This document shows, piece by piece, positions 20,776 through 30,360 of a stretch of DNA of 64,000 nt (positions are counted from its first letter, which is position 1; each line of letters starts with the position of its first letter). The translations under genes and the position numbers were made by a program. Source of the DNA: Prevotella sp. P5-108. Its GTDB lineage: Bacteria > Bacteroidota > Bacteroidia > Bacteroidales > Bacteroidaceae. The notes under the pieces are model-generated. The model was given only the letters and a program-made list of their open reading frames with translations. It did not search any database and had not been told where the DNA came from. The stretch is from NCBI RefSeq assembly GCF_002251385.1, contig NZ_NPJJ01000063.1, positions 37,884-101,883 of the forward strand, in the 5' to 3' direction.

Positions 20776-20814
20776 AAAAAAAGCAGCACCGCGGATAGAC
20801 ACCGCAATGCTGCT
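20776..20814 (-). terminator. thrS terminator
   Basis: Stem of seven plus four base pairs (AGCAGCA / TGCTGCT, then GCGG / CCGC) ending in seven T residues on the minus strand, 26 bases beyond the thrS stop. It separates thrS from infC. Confidence 0.85.
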
Positions 20815-20839
20815 CTATGCTAAAATTGACTTCTAAGTC

Positions 20840-22804
20840 TTAGTCTTGAGGCTCGATTTCGGTAGCCTTCAACTGGACTGCCACCTCGTCATTGATGCGC
20901 TTGGCAAAGTCTTCCATAGACATGGTAGCCTGCTCGCCACCACCCTGCTTACGCATACTTACAAGACCTTCCTCCATCTCTTTCTCGCCAACGATGACCA
21001 TATAAGGAGTACGCTTCAACTCGGTGTCGCGAATCTTACGGCCAATCTTCTCGTTGCGGTCGTCGATGACGGCGCGCACACCCTGGCTGGCAAAATACTT
21101 GCTCACCTTGCGTGCATAGTCATTGTACTTCTCTGAGATGGGCAGGATAGCCACCTGGTCAGGAGTAAGCCAGAGTGGGAAGTGACCTGCTGTATGCTCA
21201 ATGAGCACAGCGGTAAAGCGCTCGAGCGAACCGAAAGGAGCGCGGTGAACCATCACGGGCACCTTCTTGGTGTTGTCCTCGGCTGTGTATTCGAGCTTGA
21301 AGCGGGCGGGCAGGTTATAGTCGACCTGGATAGTGCCCAGCTGCCAACGGCGGCCGATGGCATCCTTGACCATGAAGTCGAGCTTAGGACCATAGAACGC
21401 AGCCTCGCCATACTCAATCTTGGCATCAAGGCCCTTCTCGGCGCAAGCCTCCTTGATAGCGGTTTCACTCTCTTCCCAAACTTCGTCAGAGCCAATGTAC
21501 TTCTCCTTGTCGTTAGGGTCACGGAGACTAATCTGGGCCTCGAAGTTATCAAACTGGAAAATTTCGAACACGGCCTGGATGATATCCATCACGCGCAGGA
21601 ACTCGCCTTTGACCTGGTCGGGACGGCAGAAGATATGGGCATCGTCCTGAGTAAACGAGCGTACACGGGTAAGTCCATGCAACTCACCGCTCTTCTCATA
21701 ACGATAAACGGTACCGAACTCAGCTATACGCAGTGGCAAGTCCTTGTAAGAGCGTGGTTTGCTGGCAAAAACCTCACAGTGATGAGGACAGTTCATAGGC
21801 TTGAGCATGTACTCTTCATCCTCCTCGGGAGTGTGGATAGGCTGGAAGCTGTCCTTACCATAATGAGCGTAGTGTCCAGAGGTCACATAAAGATTCTTGG
21901 AACCAATGTGGGGAGTGATAACCTCCTGATAGCCGAAGCGTTTCTGTATCTTGCGGAGCATATCCTGCAAGCGCAGACGCAGGTCGGTACCCTTGGGGAG
22001 CCACATGGGAAGTCCCTTGCCCACACGGTCGGAGAAGAAGAAGAGCTCCATCTCCTTACCAATCTTGCGGTGGTCGCGCTTCTTGGCCTCTTCAAGCATA
22101 ACGAGATACTCATCAAGCATCTTCTTCTTGGGGAATGATATGCCATAGATACGTGTCATCTGCTCGCGCTTGGCGTCACCACGCCAGAAAGCACCAGCCA
22201 CACTGGTAATCTTGACTGCCTTGATTTCACCTGTAGAGAGAAGGTGCGGACCACGGCAAAGGTCGGTAAAGTTGCCCTGGGTATAAGTGGTGATGGTACC
22301 ATCCTCGAGGTCCTGCTCAATGTGCTCGCACTTGTAGTTCTGACCATCGGCCTTGAACTCCTTGAGCGCTTCGGCCTTAGACACTTCACGGCGCACAACG
22401 GCCTCGTTCTTCTTGGCCAGCTCGCGCATCTTTTCCTCAATCTTGGGGAAGTCGTTCTCTGAAATCACCTGACCCTCAGCGGGCATAACGTCATAGAAGA
22501 AGCCATTCTCTACGGCAGGGCCGAAGCCGAACTGGATGCCGGGATAGAGCTCTTGTAGCGCCTCGGCGAGCAAGTGGGCAGAGGTGTGCCAGAAGGTGTG
22601 CTTACCCTCTTCGTCCTCAAACTTGTAAAGCGCGATGGTAGAATCGGCAGTGATGGGACGGTTTAACTCTACAGTTTCACCATTGATACCGCAAGATACA
22701 ACGTTGCGAGCGAGAGCCGGTGAAATGCTCTCGGCGATTTGTAACCCTGTAACTCCGCTCTCGTATTCACGCACGGAGCCATCAGGAAATGTGATTTTAA
22801 CCAT
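20840..22804 (-). CDS. thrS: Threonyl-tRNA synthetase
   Basis: A 654-residue class II synthetase. In order: TGS domain ([14 protein letters not shown]), SAD editing domain ([11 protein letters not shown] with HxxxH; the downstream Cys/His pair follows), catalytic core with motif 2 ([26 protein letters not shown]) and motif 3 ([11 protein letters not shown]), and a C-terminal anticodon-binding domain. The active-site zinc ligands include the Cys of [10 protein letters not shown]. It charges tRNA-Thr. It has its own promoter and terminator, although it sits next to infC as in many bacteria. Confidence 0.98.
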   Translation of the reverse strand: MVKITFPDGSVREYESGVTGLQIAESISPALARNVVSCGINGETVELNRPITADSTIALYKFEDEEGKHTFWHTSAHLLAEALQELYPGIQFGFGPAVENGFFYDVMPAEGQVISENDFPKIEEKMRELAKKNEAVVRREVSKAEALKEFKADGQNYKCEHIEQDLEDGTITTYTQGNFTDLCRGPHLLSTGEIKAVKITSVAGAFWRGDAKREQMTRIYGISFPKKKMLDEYLVMLEEAKKRDHRKIGKEMELFFFSDRVGKGLPMWLPKGTDLRLRLQDMLRKIQKRFGYQEVITPHIGSKNLYVTSGHYAHYGKDSFQPIHTPEEDEEYMLKPMNCPHHCEVFASKPRSYKDLPLRIAEFGTVYRYEKSGELHGLTRVRSFTQDDAHIFCRPDQVKGEFLRVMDIIQAVFEIFQFDNFEAQISLRDPNDKEKYIGSDEVWEESETAIKEACAEKGLDAKIEYGEAAFYGPKLDFMVKDAIGRRWQLGTIQVDYNLPARFKLEYTAEDNTKKVPVMVHRAPFGSLERFTAVLIEHTAGHFPLWLTPDQVAILPISEKYNDYARKVSKYFASQGVRAVIDDRNEKIGRKIRDTELKRTPYMVIVGEKEMEEGLVSMRKQGGGEQATMSMEDFAKRINDEVAVQLKATEIEPQD

Positions 22805-22833
22805 AATACAAATTAGTTTTATTTTAATCGTTG

Positions 22834-22841
22834 CAAAAGTA
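22834..22841 (-). promoter_or_regulatory. thrS promoter -7 element
   Basis: TACTTTTG on the minus strand, about 30 bases before the ATG. No clear -33 partner. Confidence 0.6.
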
Positions 22842-22860
22842 CTACTTTGTTACGACATAA

Positions 22861-22910
22861 GATAAGAAAAGAGAGGTAATTTTTACAAAAAGCATAAAAA
22901 TCACCTCTCT
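22861..22910 (-). terminator. Terminator of the TPR gene / SPOR-def operon
   Basis: A 16-bp imperfect stem (22870-22885 with 22895-22910, one mismatch) with a 9-base loop, followed on the minus strand by TTTCTTATC. It lies 40 bases beyond the TPR stop and before the thrS promoter. Confidence 0.8.
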
Positions 22911-22949
22911 CAAGTACTTTTTCACCCAATCGACACCATTGGGAAGAGT

Positions 22950-25010
22950 TTATTTGTCATTGCTAATCTGCTTGATTACGCTATAAGCATCATAGATGCC
23001 CAGTTCGCCAGCACGGCTCAGGTCGCGAATACCGTCGGCCTTCTTACCATTCTTGACATAGGCCAAGCCACGATTGTAATAAGCCTCGGCAAGATAAGCA
23101 TCTATCTGAAGAGCGCGCGTGTAGTCATCGATGGCGTTGGAATATTCACCATTGGAGGCGTGCAGATTACCTCTATTATAATATAGGTAGGCATTCTGAG
23201 GCGCGAGGGCGATGGCGCGGTCAAGGTCGGTACGCACTCGCATCACACGAGCGGGGGCGTCGGAGGTCTGGACACCATGGGTGCGGTCAAACTCATTGAC
23301 AAGATGCTGGCAAACGGCTCGCTGCCAGTAGGCCATCGTCGAGAGAGAATCGGTATGGACAAGGACGGTCAGGTCGTTGATGGCGGCATCAAAATCCTGT
23401 ACGACGCCATACACCACAGCACGCATCATCAGTTGACGCTTGACATCTGTAACGTGGGGAGCCTTCTCTATGAATGACGAAAGTGAGTCTGCAAGTTGGA
23501 AGAATGCCTGCGACTGACCTTCGGTGAGCTGAGGAGGATTGCAGGTCACGTAGAGTTTATAGTCAATCTTGCTCTTGGTCTGAAGGGCATTGAACTTCTC
23601 TACATCGCGGTCGAACGCCTGATAAGAGGTGACGCCATTATTATACTTGAAGAACGAGAGGGTGTACATAGGCATGAACTCCACCTCTACCGAGCGGTTC
23701 TGCACCTTTCCTCTGAACGCACTCTTGTACTCCTGGTTGGCCACGTTCTCGTCGGCCACCACCATACGATTGTACTTCTCAGGGTCTATCTCACTACGCT
23801 TACGCATCTCGCGTCTCTTGTTCTTGCTCCAGCGTGGCTGGATGCCCAGATGCTTGTCCATCTGAGCCTTCAGAATACGGAATTCATCCATTTCGGCCTT
23901 GGCGGTCATGCCCAGACGGCGGTAAGCCTTTGCACGATAAGACAGGCCAGTCCAGAAATTGGGGAACTGACTGATTACGGTGCTGTAGTCACGGATGGCA
24001 GATTTCAGGTCTCCCGTGCGGTCATGCAGAAGGGCACGATTGAAGATGGCAAGATAATTCTCGGGCTCCATATGGATGACATAATCGAAGTCGGCAATAG
24101 CCCGGTTGTCGTCACCCAACTGCATACGCAGCTGTCCACGGTTATAATGTGCCAGGAAGTTATTGGGATCAAAGTCTATAGCACGGTCATAATCTTCCAT
24201 AGCACCTCTCAGGTTGTTGTAATTGTATCGCGCCAAGGCACGGTTGACATAGTTGGACACAACCTTGGGCTTGAGGTGGATGGCCTTGCTCAAGAACTTG
24301 TCAGCGTCCTTCCACTCCTTGCGGGCAAGGGATATAAACGCTCGCGTGGTCCATGCGTTGCCGTCATAGGGGTCTATCTCCAGACTCTTGTCCAGCCACT
24401 TGGCGGCCGTCACAGTGTCCTTCTCTTGCAGACATATCTCCGCATTGAGCGAATAAGCATTGGCGAAGCCCGACCACTTGCTTATGATGGTGTCAAGGTC
24501 ATTATGGGCCTTGGCATACTCCTTGAGATTCATCTGGCAGAGGGCTCGGTTGAACCAATAGTTACGCTGGTCGGGATTGAGGCGGATAGCATGGGTGTAA
24601 TCGTCAATGGCTTCCTTGTATTTATCCTGACGCACGTAGGCAATGGCACGCAAATCGTACAGTCCGTCAATGTAGGGATTGAGTTTGAGGGCTTGGGTCA
24701 CGTCATACTCAGCACCGCTATAGTCCTCAAGGTAGAACTTGGCGATACCACGATACTGCCAGGGGCGATAGAGGTAAGGTTTGAGTACGATAACCTGATT
24801 GAAATACTGTATGGAGAGCACGTAGTCCTCATAGTGCAGAGCTATCTCTCCACTAAGCATAAGCCTGTTGGTATTATACTGGGCAATGGCCTTGCCCGGA
24901 ACAAAAAAGACAATGAAGAGCACTATCGCAGATGTAATCCACGCCTTCATGCGCATACTGGCGTTAGAGACTGTTCGCTTCGGGTTATCCTGTGATATTA
25001 TACTCTTCAT
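22950..25010 (-). CDS. Large TPR-repeat protein with N-terminal signal
   Basis: About 686 residues from the ATG at 25010. The frame is open to 25037, and an ATG at 24953 just before the hydrophobic segment (WITSAIVLFIVFFV) is also possible. After the signal come at least ten tetratricopeptide repeats recognisable by patterns such as YDRAIDFDPNNFLAHYNRG and YTRALQIDAYLAEAYYNRG, in two blocks split by a non-repeat region (about residues 370-500). TPR superhelices bind proteins; a periplasmic scaffold role is likely but unproven. It is last in an operon with the SPOR lipoprotein, ruvX and def. Confidence 0.88.
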   Translation of the reverse strand: MKSIISQDNPKRTVSNASMRMKAWITSAIVLFIVFFVPGKAIAQYNTNRLMLSGEIALHYEDYVLSIQYFNQVIVLKPYLYRPWQYRGIAKFYLEDYSGAEYDVTQALKLNPYIDGLYDLRAIAYVRQDKYKEAIDDYTHAIRLNPDQRNYWFNRALCQMNLKEYAKAHNDLDTIISKWSGFANAYSLNAEICLQEKDTVTAAKWLDKSLEIDPYDGNAWTTRAFISLARKEWKDADKFLSKAIHLKPKVVSNYVNRALARYNYNNLRGAMEDYDRAIDFDPNNFLAHYNRGQLRMQLGDDNRAIADFDYVIHMEPENYLAIFNRALLHDRTGDLKSAIRDYSTVISQFPNFWTGLSYRAKAYRRLGMTAKAEMDEFRILKAQMDKHLGIQPRWSKNKRREMRKRSEIDPEKYNRMVVADENVANQEYKSAFRGKVQNRSVEVEFMPMYTLSFFKYNNGVTSYQAFDRDVEKFNALQTKSKIDYKLYVTCNPPQLTEGQSQAFFQLADSLSSFIEKAPHVTDVKRQLMMRAVVYGVVQDFDAAINDLTVLVHTDSLSTMAYWQRAVCQHLVNEFDRTHGVQTSDAPARVMRVRTDLDRAIALAPQNAYLYYNRGNLHASNGEYSNAIDDYTRALQIDAYLAEAYYNRGLAYVKNGKKADGIRDLSRAGELGIYDAYSVIKQISNDK

Positions 25011-25082
25011 TATCCTATAGCTGTTTGTTGTTCCCATTCATTCAGTCGCCCATGCGGAACAGCCATGGACAACCTTTACAAG

Positions 25083-25646
25083 TTATCGTCTTACCGGTTT
25101 CGTGCGGTAACTGCAACGATATTTTCCCTGAGTAAGCTGTTTGAGCTTACTGCGTATCAACTGCTTGCGCAGGGGAGTAAGGCGGTCTACAAACATGGTA
25201 CCCTCCAGATGGTCAAACTCATGCTGCATCACGCGGGCAAGATATCCCTCGACCCATTCGTCATGCTCAGCCATATTCTCGTCAAGGTAGGTGACATGAA
25301 TGCGTGTGTGGCGAGCCACAGACTCATGGATACCCGGAATACTGAGGCATCCTTCTTCCATGGTTTCCTTCTTGGAGTCTTCGTCGATTTCCACAATATG
25401 CGGATTGATGAACACATGACGGAAGCCGGCATACTCGGGCAAATCTTCTTTGAGCACATCGAGGTCGATGACCACCAGACGGATAGCCATGCCTATCTGA
25501 GGAGCCGCGAGACCAATGCCCTCTGCAGCATCGAGGGTCTCATACATATTGGCGATGATTTCCGACAGATTGGGGTAATCGGGGGTGATATCCTCGGCCA
25601 CCTTTCTCAGTACAGGCTGGCCATATATATAAATAGGTAATATCAT
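25083..25646 (-). CDS. def: Peptide deformylase
   Basis: 187 residues starting MILPIYIYGQPVLRK; a frame-extension to 25670 would overlap ruvX and is not used. All three metal-site motifs are present: GIGLAAPQIG, EEGCLSIPG (Cys ligand) and HEFDHLEG (two His ligands and catalytic Glu). It removes the formyl group from new N-termini. It lies 20 bases after ruvX. Confidence 0.97.
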   Translation of the reverse strand: MILPIYIYGQPVLRKVAEDITPDYPNLSEIIANMYETLDAAEGIGLAAPQIGMAIRLVVIDLDVLKEDLPEYAGFRHVFINPHIVEIDEDSKKETMEEGCLSIPGIHESVARHTRIHVTYLDENMAEHDEWVEGYLARVMQHEFDHLEGTMFVDRLTPLRKQLIRSKLKQLTQGKYRCSYRTKPVRR

Positions 25647-25666
25647 AAACTGTATGTTGGTATGTA

Positions 25667-26083
25667 TCAAAACTTCTTAGAACCCATCCAGTCCTGAAGA
25701 ATGATGGTTGCGCTGATTTCGTCAACCAGTCCCTTGTTTTCTCTACGCGTTTTCTTACCTACACCACTATCTATCAAGGCGCGATGGGCCAAGACGGAAG
25801 TGAAACGCTCATCATAATACTCGATGGGCAATTCCGGGTGAGCCTTGCGCCAACGATTGACAAACTGATCTACCCTCGCAAGATTCTCACTGGGCTCTCC
25901 ATTGGGTTGGACGGGCTTGCCTATCACGATACGCTCCACCTGCTCGCGAGCAATGTAGTCGTTCAGAAAATCGAAAAGCTGGGATGTAGAAACAGTGGCC
26001 AACCCGTTTGCAATTATCTGCAAGGGGTCGGTCACTGCTATTCCTGTGCGCTTCTTACCATAGTCTATAGAAAGAACACGCAT
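25667..26083 (-). CDS. ruvX: RuvX/YqgF family resolvase-like nuclease
   Basis: A 138-residue RNase H-fold protein with the N-terminal DYGKKRTGIAVTD motif and the YDERFTSVLA motif of YqgF. It is implicated in pre-16S rRNA 5' maturation and described as a putative Holliday junction resolvase. It lies six bases after the SPOR lipoprotein gene. Confidence 0.95.
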   Translation of the reverse strand: MRVLSIDYGKKRTGIAVTDPLQIIANGLATVSTSQLFDFLNDYIAREQVERIVIGKPVQPNGEPSENLARVDQFVNRWRKAHPELPIEYYDERFTSVLAHRALIDSGVGKKTRRENKGLVDEISATIILQDWMGSKKF

Positions 26084-26089
26084 TAACCT

Positions 26090-26578
26090 TTACTTCTTGA
26101 AAAGTAACCAAGCGTCAGGATAGTTGCCTGCGCGGAACTGATTGCGGCTCTGTACGGCAGCAGCCTTGTCTGCATGAGTGCTGGCAACCACGCGATACAT
26201 GCCACGGGCAGAGTTGAGCACAATCTGTGCATCATATCCAGCAGCCTTCAGAGTGCTCTGCAGACCCTCGGCATTGGCCTTGAGAGAGAACGAACCTACA
26301 ACTACGCTGAAGTTCTGCAAACCGGCGCCGCTTACGAGGGTTACATCCTCTGTGCGAACGTTGGCGTTGTCCACATTGTCGATTACGGTAGACTGGGTGG
26401 CAGGTTTCTCCACGATGGGAGCCACTACTGGAGCGGGAGTCTCTGGCTGGGTAGCCACCTGCTCCTGGGCCTTAGCCTTGTCGTATGCTTTCTTGAAAGC
26501 ACTATCCTTACTTGAACCGCAGCTGGCCAGCACGAGAGCGGCACAAACGCCTGCGCACATTACTATACTTTTCTTCAT
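26090..26578 (-). CDS. SPOR-domain lipoprotein
   Basis: 162 residues. A lipoprotein signal ends in LASC at about residue 20. A Pro/Ala/Gln-rich linker follows, then a SPOR domain (about residues 88-160: FSVVVGSFSLKANAEGL to YRVVAS). SPOR domains bind denuded peptidoglycan, especially at division septa. The envelope location is inferred from the lipobox. Confidence 0.92.
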   Translation of the reverse strand: MKKSIVMCAGVCAALVLASCGSSKDSAFKKAYDKAKAQEQVATQPETPAPVVAPIVEKPATQSTVIDNVDNANVRTEDVTLVSGAGLQNFSVVVGSFSLKANAEGLQSTLKAAGYDAQIVLNSARGMYRVVASTHADKAAAVQSRNQFRAGNYPDAWLLFKK

Positions 26579-26623
26579 TGTCTGTTAAGATATTGTTTGA
26601 TTATTTATGTTCACTTTTGTTTG

Positions 26624-26631
26624 CGAAATTA
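26624..26631 (-). promoter_or_regulatory. Promoter -7-like element for the SPOR-ruvX-def-TPR operon
   Basis: TAATTTCG on the minus strand differs from TAnnTTTG by one base, 45 bases before the ATG. Confidence 0.45.
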
Positions 26632-26722
26632 CAAAATATATCGCAAAGGGAGGGTGCATTCGTGCATAAAGTTTGTTAAATATGAGAATTCCAAGCGTTT
26701 TAACAAAAAATGACTAACTTTT

Positions 26723-26754
26723 TATGGTCAATCTATTTTCTTTTCTTACATTTG
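26723..26754 (+). promoter_or_regulatory. Promoter of the YtxH cluster
   Basis: TACATTTG at 26747-26754 with TATG at 26723-26726 as an imperfect -33, 20 bases apart; 62 bases before the first ATG. Confidence 0.65.
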
Positions 26755-26816
26755 CGACAGATATCGGCAGACAATTTGCCGACAAAGAGAATTATTAACT
26801 TATAAAGAGTAACGAT

Positions 26817-27035
26817 ATGAAAGCATTAGGTTACATTGGAGCATTCCTCGGAGGCGCCCTTGCTGGAGCAGCACTGGGTCTCATCATGGCTCCTGAGAAA
26901 GGTGAGGACACACGTAAGAAGATATCTGACGCAGTTGACGACTTCTGCAACAAGCATGACATCAAATTGAGTCGCAAGCAGGTTGCTGACCTTGTTGATG
27001 ACATCAAGGATGCTGCCGAAGACGCATTGGATTAA
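26817..27035 (+). CDS. YtxH domain-containing protein
   Basis: A 72-residue protein with one glycine/alanine-rich membrane segment (GAFLGGALAGAALGLIMAP), then the typical EKGEDTRKKISDA motif and an amphipathic charged tail. The function of YtxH proteins is unknown; they are small envelope or stress proteins. First of a three-gene cluster. Confidence 0.9.
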   Translation: MKALGYIGAFLGGALAGAALGLIMAPEKGEDTRKKISDAVDDFCNKHDIKLSRKQVADLVDDIKDAAEDALD

Positions 27036-27047
27036 TGACCTCTGCAG

Positions 27048-27398
27048 ATGTTCTCCAACGACAAAAACATCGAGACCATAGGTCAGCTGGTTGAAGCCAT
27101 CAAGCAGTACATCGGGCTGCGTGGAGAGTACATCAAGCTCAATCTCGTTGACAAGGTGGTGCGTATCCTTACGATTGCCACCATCAGCGTGATTATAGCC
27201 ATACTCCTCATGCTCACCCTTATCTACTTCTCCTTCGCCGTGGCCTATGCGCTTGCCCCACTTATGGGTCACGCGCTTGCCTTTGGCACCGTGGCTGCAA
27301 CCTATTTCATCATACTGTTGCTGTGCGTGGCCAACCGCAAGAGGTGGATAGAGCGCCCGCTGGTCAGATTATTGGCAAGTATATTAATGGAGAAATAA
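27048..27398 (+). CDS. Phage holin/Holin-X-like membrane protein
   Basis: A 116-residue protein: amphipathic N-terminal helix (about 1-40), two adjacent membrane segments (about 41-65 and 72-100) and a short basic tail. This layout matches the widespread 'phage holin family' (PF07332-like) proteins that accompany YtxH genes in Bacteroidales and are not phage lysis genes. It lies 12 bases after ytxH. No function is known. Confidence 0.8.
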   Translation: MFSNDKNIETIGQLVEAIKQYIGLRGEYIKLNLVDKVVRILTIATISVIIAILLMLTLIYFSFAVAYALAPLMGHALAFGTVAATYFIILLLCVANRKRWIERPLVRLLASILMEK

Positions 27399-27401
27399 GC
27401 T

Positions 27402-27683
27402 ATGGTCAACAACGAGAACACTTACAATTCGCTTGAAGACATTCAGGCCCGTCGCGAGGCTCTTGCCAAGGAGATTGACGCCAGCGAAGACAAGATAGCC
27501 GACCTCTGGCAGACGCTCTTTGCCAAGGAGGAAGCGCCGAGATATGAGACACCGTCAAAGCGATTGCAACGGCTCATGAGCACGGGCATCGGAATGTTTG
27601 ACGCAGCGCTCCTGGGATGGAAACTGTACCGCAAGTTCAGCGGCAAGTCCTTGATACCAAGATTCCGACGACACAAGAAATAA
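27402..27683 (+). CDS. Small conserved-context protein of the YtxH cluster
   Basis: 93 residues, three bases after the previous stop. The N-terminal half is a charged helix (EALAKEIDASEDKIADLWQ); the C-terminal half has one moderately hydrophobic stretch and a strongly basic end (RFRRHKK). Not recognised as a named family. Its position suggests it works with the YtxH and holin-like proteins at the membrane. A strong terminator follows. Confidence 0.75.
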   Translation: MVNNENTYNSLEDIQARREALAKEIDASEDKIADLWQTLFAKEEAPRYETPSKRLQRLMSTGIGMFDAALLGWKLYRKFSGKSLIPRFRRHKK

Positions 27684-27689
27684 CTGAAG

Positions 27690-27734
27690 ACGAGGGGGAT
27701 ATCGACATGACTGTCAATATCCCCCTCGTTTTTA
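27690..27734 (+). terminator. Terminator of the YtxH cluster
   Basis: Thirteen-bp perfect stem ACGAGGGGGATAT / ATATCCCCCTCGT with a 14-base loop and a T-run. Confidence 0.95.
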
Positions 27735-27760
27735 TATTCCATCGTTTTCTTCTACACTTA

Positions 27761-29200
27761 TCAGTCAGGCAAGTGGAATTCGTAAGACTTGTCGAATACC
27801 TGGCTTACGCGGTTTATCTCCAGGAAGGTGGCGCCGCCACGTCCGCCGATACTACCACCGAGGTAAGCTATCTTGTCATCTTTTTTGATATAGCCTTTCT
27901 GCAACAGCATACGCAGCGCAGCCACAAACAGGAAGAGCGAGCTCAAGTGTTTCTTCTGATAAATGGGTATTACGCCATAACTGAGGTTGAGCCAGCGCAT
28001 GGTCTTTTCGTTGTTGTAGCAGATGGCGAGCACGGGAGTAGGACCGCGGAAGGCGGCAATGTCGCGCGCAGTCTGTCCGCTCTCGCTGGCGGCGATGATA
28101 CCGGCAACGCCCAACTTGCGGGTCGATTCGATGGCTGTATGGGCCAGGAATTCACGCTGCGAGCAGGTCGAACTCAATGGGATGTCAAAGTCGTCACTGT
28201 TCATGCGGTCCTGCTCAGCCTGTTCGGCGATGGCAGCCATGGTCTGTACAGCCTCCAGAGGATACTTGCCCGACGCCGTCTCACCACTGAGCATCAGCGC
28301 ATCCGTGCGCGAGTAGATGGCATTGGCTATGTCGGTCACCTCGGCGCGCGTGGGGCGCGGGTTGTCAATCATGGTGTGCAACATCTGTGTAGCCACAATC
28401 ACGGGTTTCTTCTTCTGCTCACACTTGTGCATGATTGTACGCTGTATACCGGGTATCTGCTCGAGAGGCACTTCGATTCCCAAGTCGCCGCGGGCAATCA
28501 TGATACCATACGATGCGTCGATGATTTCATCGATATTGTCCACGCCCTCCTGGTTCTCTATCTTGGAGATAATCTTGATGTCGCTGCCACGCTCGTCAAG
28601 CATCTTCTGCACCGCCATCACGTCGTCGGCACTACGCACAAACGAGTGGGCGATGAAGTCTATATCCTCGTCGATGGCGAGGTTGATGTTCTTCTTGTCC
28701 TTTTCCGTGAGCGCGGGCAGATCGATGTGTACACCAGGCACATTCACACTCTTGTGAGCGCCCAGCACACCGTCGTTCTGCACCTGGGCCACGAGCATCG
28801 GCCCCACTTGCTCCATGACGAGCATATCCAACAGTCCGTCGTCGAAGAGGATATGTGCACCCTTGCCCACACACTTGGTGAAATCGGTATACGACACGTT
28901 GACGATGTCGTGGGTGGTGTCCATCTCGGGGCGACCGAATATCTTTACCACGTCACCCTTCTTGTAAGTTATGGGTTGCTCCACATTGGTGGTACGCACC
29001 TCGGGGCCCTTGGTATCAATGAGCAGAGCCAGGTGGGGCGACACTTCACGCGTGTTGCGGATGATGGTACGTATTCCGTCGGGCGTGGCGTGGGCGGTAT
29101 TCATACGCACCACGTTCATACCGGCAAAAAACAACTTGCGCAGGAAGTCTACCTCACACCTGCGGTCACTTATCGAGCATACTATTTTGGTCTTTTTCAT
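27761..29200 (-). CDS. pyk: Pyruvate kinase
   Basis: A 479-residue glycolytic enzyme (phosphoenolpyruvate + ADP to pyruvate + ATP). The N-terminus MKKTKIVCSISDRRC and LLIDTKGPEVRT, the active-site region around KIISKIENQEGVDNI, MIARGDLGIEVP, and MLSGETASGKYPLEAV are all present. There is no C-terminal PEP-utiliser extension. It lies 25 bases downstream of the nitroreductase gene and may share its transcript. Confidence 0.97.
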   Translation of the reverse strand: MKKTKIVCSISDRRCEVDFLRKLFFAGMNVVRMNTAHATPDGIRTIIRNTREVSPHLALLIDTKGPEVRTTNVEQPITYKKGDVVKIFGRPEMDTTHDIVNVSYTDFTKCVGKGAHILFDDGLLDMLVMEQVGPMLVAQVQNDGVLGAHKSVNVPGVHIDLPALTEKDKKNINLAIDEDIDFIAHSFVRSADDVMAVQKMLDERGSDIKIISKIENQEGVDNIDEIIDASYGIMIARGDLGIEVPLEQIPGIQRTIMHKCEQKKKPVIVATQMLHTMIDNPRPTRAEVTDIANAIYSRTDALMLSGETASGKYPLEAVQTMAAIAEQAEQDRMNSDDFDIPLSSTCSQREFLAHTAIESTRKLGVAGIIAASESGQTARDIAAFRGPTPVLAICYNNEKTMRWLNLSYGVIPIYQKKHLSSLFLFVAALRMLLQKGYIKKDDKIAYLGGSIGGRGGATFLEINRVSQVFDKSYEFHLPD

Positions 29201-29225
29201 CTTTATTGGTTTTATCGTTTAGTTT

Positions 29226-29867
29226 TTATTTGCTTTCCTCCCACCCTATCGGATGATTGAGCAGCAAGAGATGGTCGGCACCGAGTCCGAGTTCCTTCTT
29301 GAGCACCTCTACATTCATGGTGGCGCGTGCCACGGTGCCCAACTTCAGCGCCGTACATGCCAGATAGATGTTCTGCGACACATATCCTGCATCCAGCGTG
29401 CCCAGACGCTGGGCTGCCTGAGCGTCGCCCAAGGAGCCGAACTTGCCTTGGTTGCTGGCGAGCACAAGCATGACGGGAGCCGAAGCAACCGACTGCTGCC
29501 CGGCAGCCACCTCGCGGCGCAGGTCCTTGCCCGAGAGCTGTACCAGAGCATTACTTTCGACATCGTAGCGGTAAGCGCCAGCAGCCTTAATCACGTATAC
29601 TTCAATGTCCTGACGGTTGAGCGCCGAAGCGGCGGTTATCTTCTTCTCCGCCTCGCGACTGTAGCCACACGCCGCCCATAACACCTGAGCCAGCGTGGCA
29701 TTGTCTACATCCTTATTCTGATAACTGCGCACCGAGTGGCGCGTCTGCAAAGCCTCGTAGAGCGTCATCGCCACCTGCTTGTCTGGGGCGGGCAGCTTGA
29801 CCGTGGTCTGTGCCAGCGCCGAAAGCGATATCATGACGAGGACAACAAGAAATGACAATTTTTTCAT
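29226..29867 (-). CDS. Exported nitroreductase-family flavoprotein
   Basis: 213 residues: a signal peptide (about 1-20, ending ALAQ), then a nitroreductase/SagB-type fold starting at LYEALQTRHSVRSYQ, with the NAD(P)H:FMN family motifs RHSVRSY and the C-terminal GADHLLLLNHPIGW. An exported nitroreductase is unusual outside Bacteroidetes but common within them. The substrate is unknown. Confidence 0.88.
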   Translation of the reverse strand: MKKLSFLVVLVMISLSALAQTTVKLPAPDKQVAMTLYEALQTRHSVRSYQNKDVDNATLAQVLWAACGYSREAEKKITAASALNRQDIEVYVIKAAGAYRYDVESNALVQLSGKDLRREVAAGQQSVASAPVMLVLASNQGKFGSLGDAQAAQRLGTLDAGYVSQNIYLACTALKLGTVARATMNVEVLKKELGLGADHLLLLNHPIGWEESK

Positions 29868-29897
29868 ATTAACCTGAACTAATATCTATTTACGCTG

Positions 29898-29905
29898 CAA
29901 AATTA
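29898..29905 (-). promoter_or_regulatory. Promoter -7 element for the nitroreductase gene
   Basis: TAATTTTG on the minus strand, 31 bases before the ATG; no clear -33. Confidence 0.6.
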
Positions 29906-29985
29906 CAACAATTCTGAGATATTTTTTCATATATCGGCAGAAAAGAATTGAGCATAAACAAGATATTTCTGTTTTCCCTCGCCCG

Positions 29986-30360
29986 TCAGTCGTGCGCGCC
30001 CACTTCGCCTCTGAAGGTAGAAGCGGGCAACGAGGCGCCGTTGACGAGATTGGCACGTGTGAATGGCTGCCAGCCATAGCGTACGAGGCGGGGATTCTTC
30101 ACCTCCGGCGACGTCAGAACGACAGTGCATCCGGCAATGACGGCTTTGGCAGGATGATACAGGCCTTCTTCCTCGGCTATCTCAAATGTCGACGGGGCCT
30201 TGCCGTCGGCCGTGGAGAGTCCGTCGGCATAGTCAAAGCGCACGACGAGAGAGTTACCCACGCGCGATACATTAATATATAGGTCCCGACGGACATAGCC
30301 AGGACCGAGCATGCGCTCCAGCTGGGCGGGATAGGAGTCGCGGGCGCGGTCTTGGATGCC
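29986..30360 (-). pseudogene. Decayed GDSL/sialate O-acetylesterase remnant
   Basis: In one minus-strand frame, a short segment GIQDRARDSYPAQLERMLG, typical of the start of a GDSL (SGNH) hydrolase, runs directly into about 90 residues that match the C-terminal end of sialate O-acetylesterases (FEIAEEEGLYHPA, VRYGWQPFTRANLVN, LPASTF). Several hundred residues that should lie between, including catalytic residues, are missing, as are the N-terminus and signal peptide; a stop lies just upstream. This is best read as an internally deleted gene. An ATG at 30312 leaves a 108-codon frame, but nothing suggests it is functional. Confidence 0.75.

Noticed and set aside
23496..24995. 499-codon frame antisense to the TPR gene
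   Set aside because: The minus strand encodes clear TPR repeats with a signal peptide; the antisense frame has no recognisable domain.
27048..27398. Holin-like gene as evidence of a prophage
   Set aside because: It sits in the common chromosomal YtxH cluster with no lysin, capsid or integrase genes nearby.
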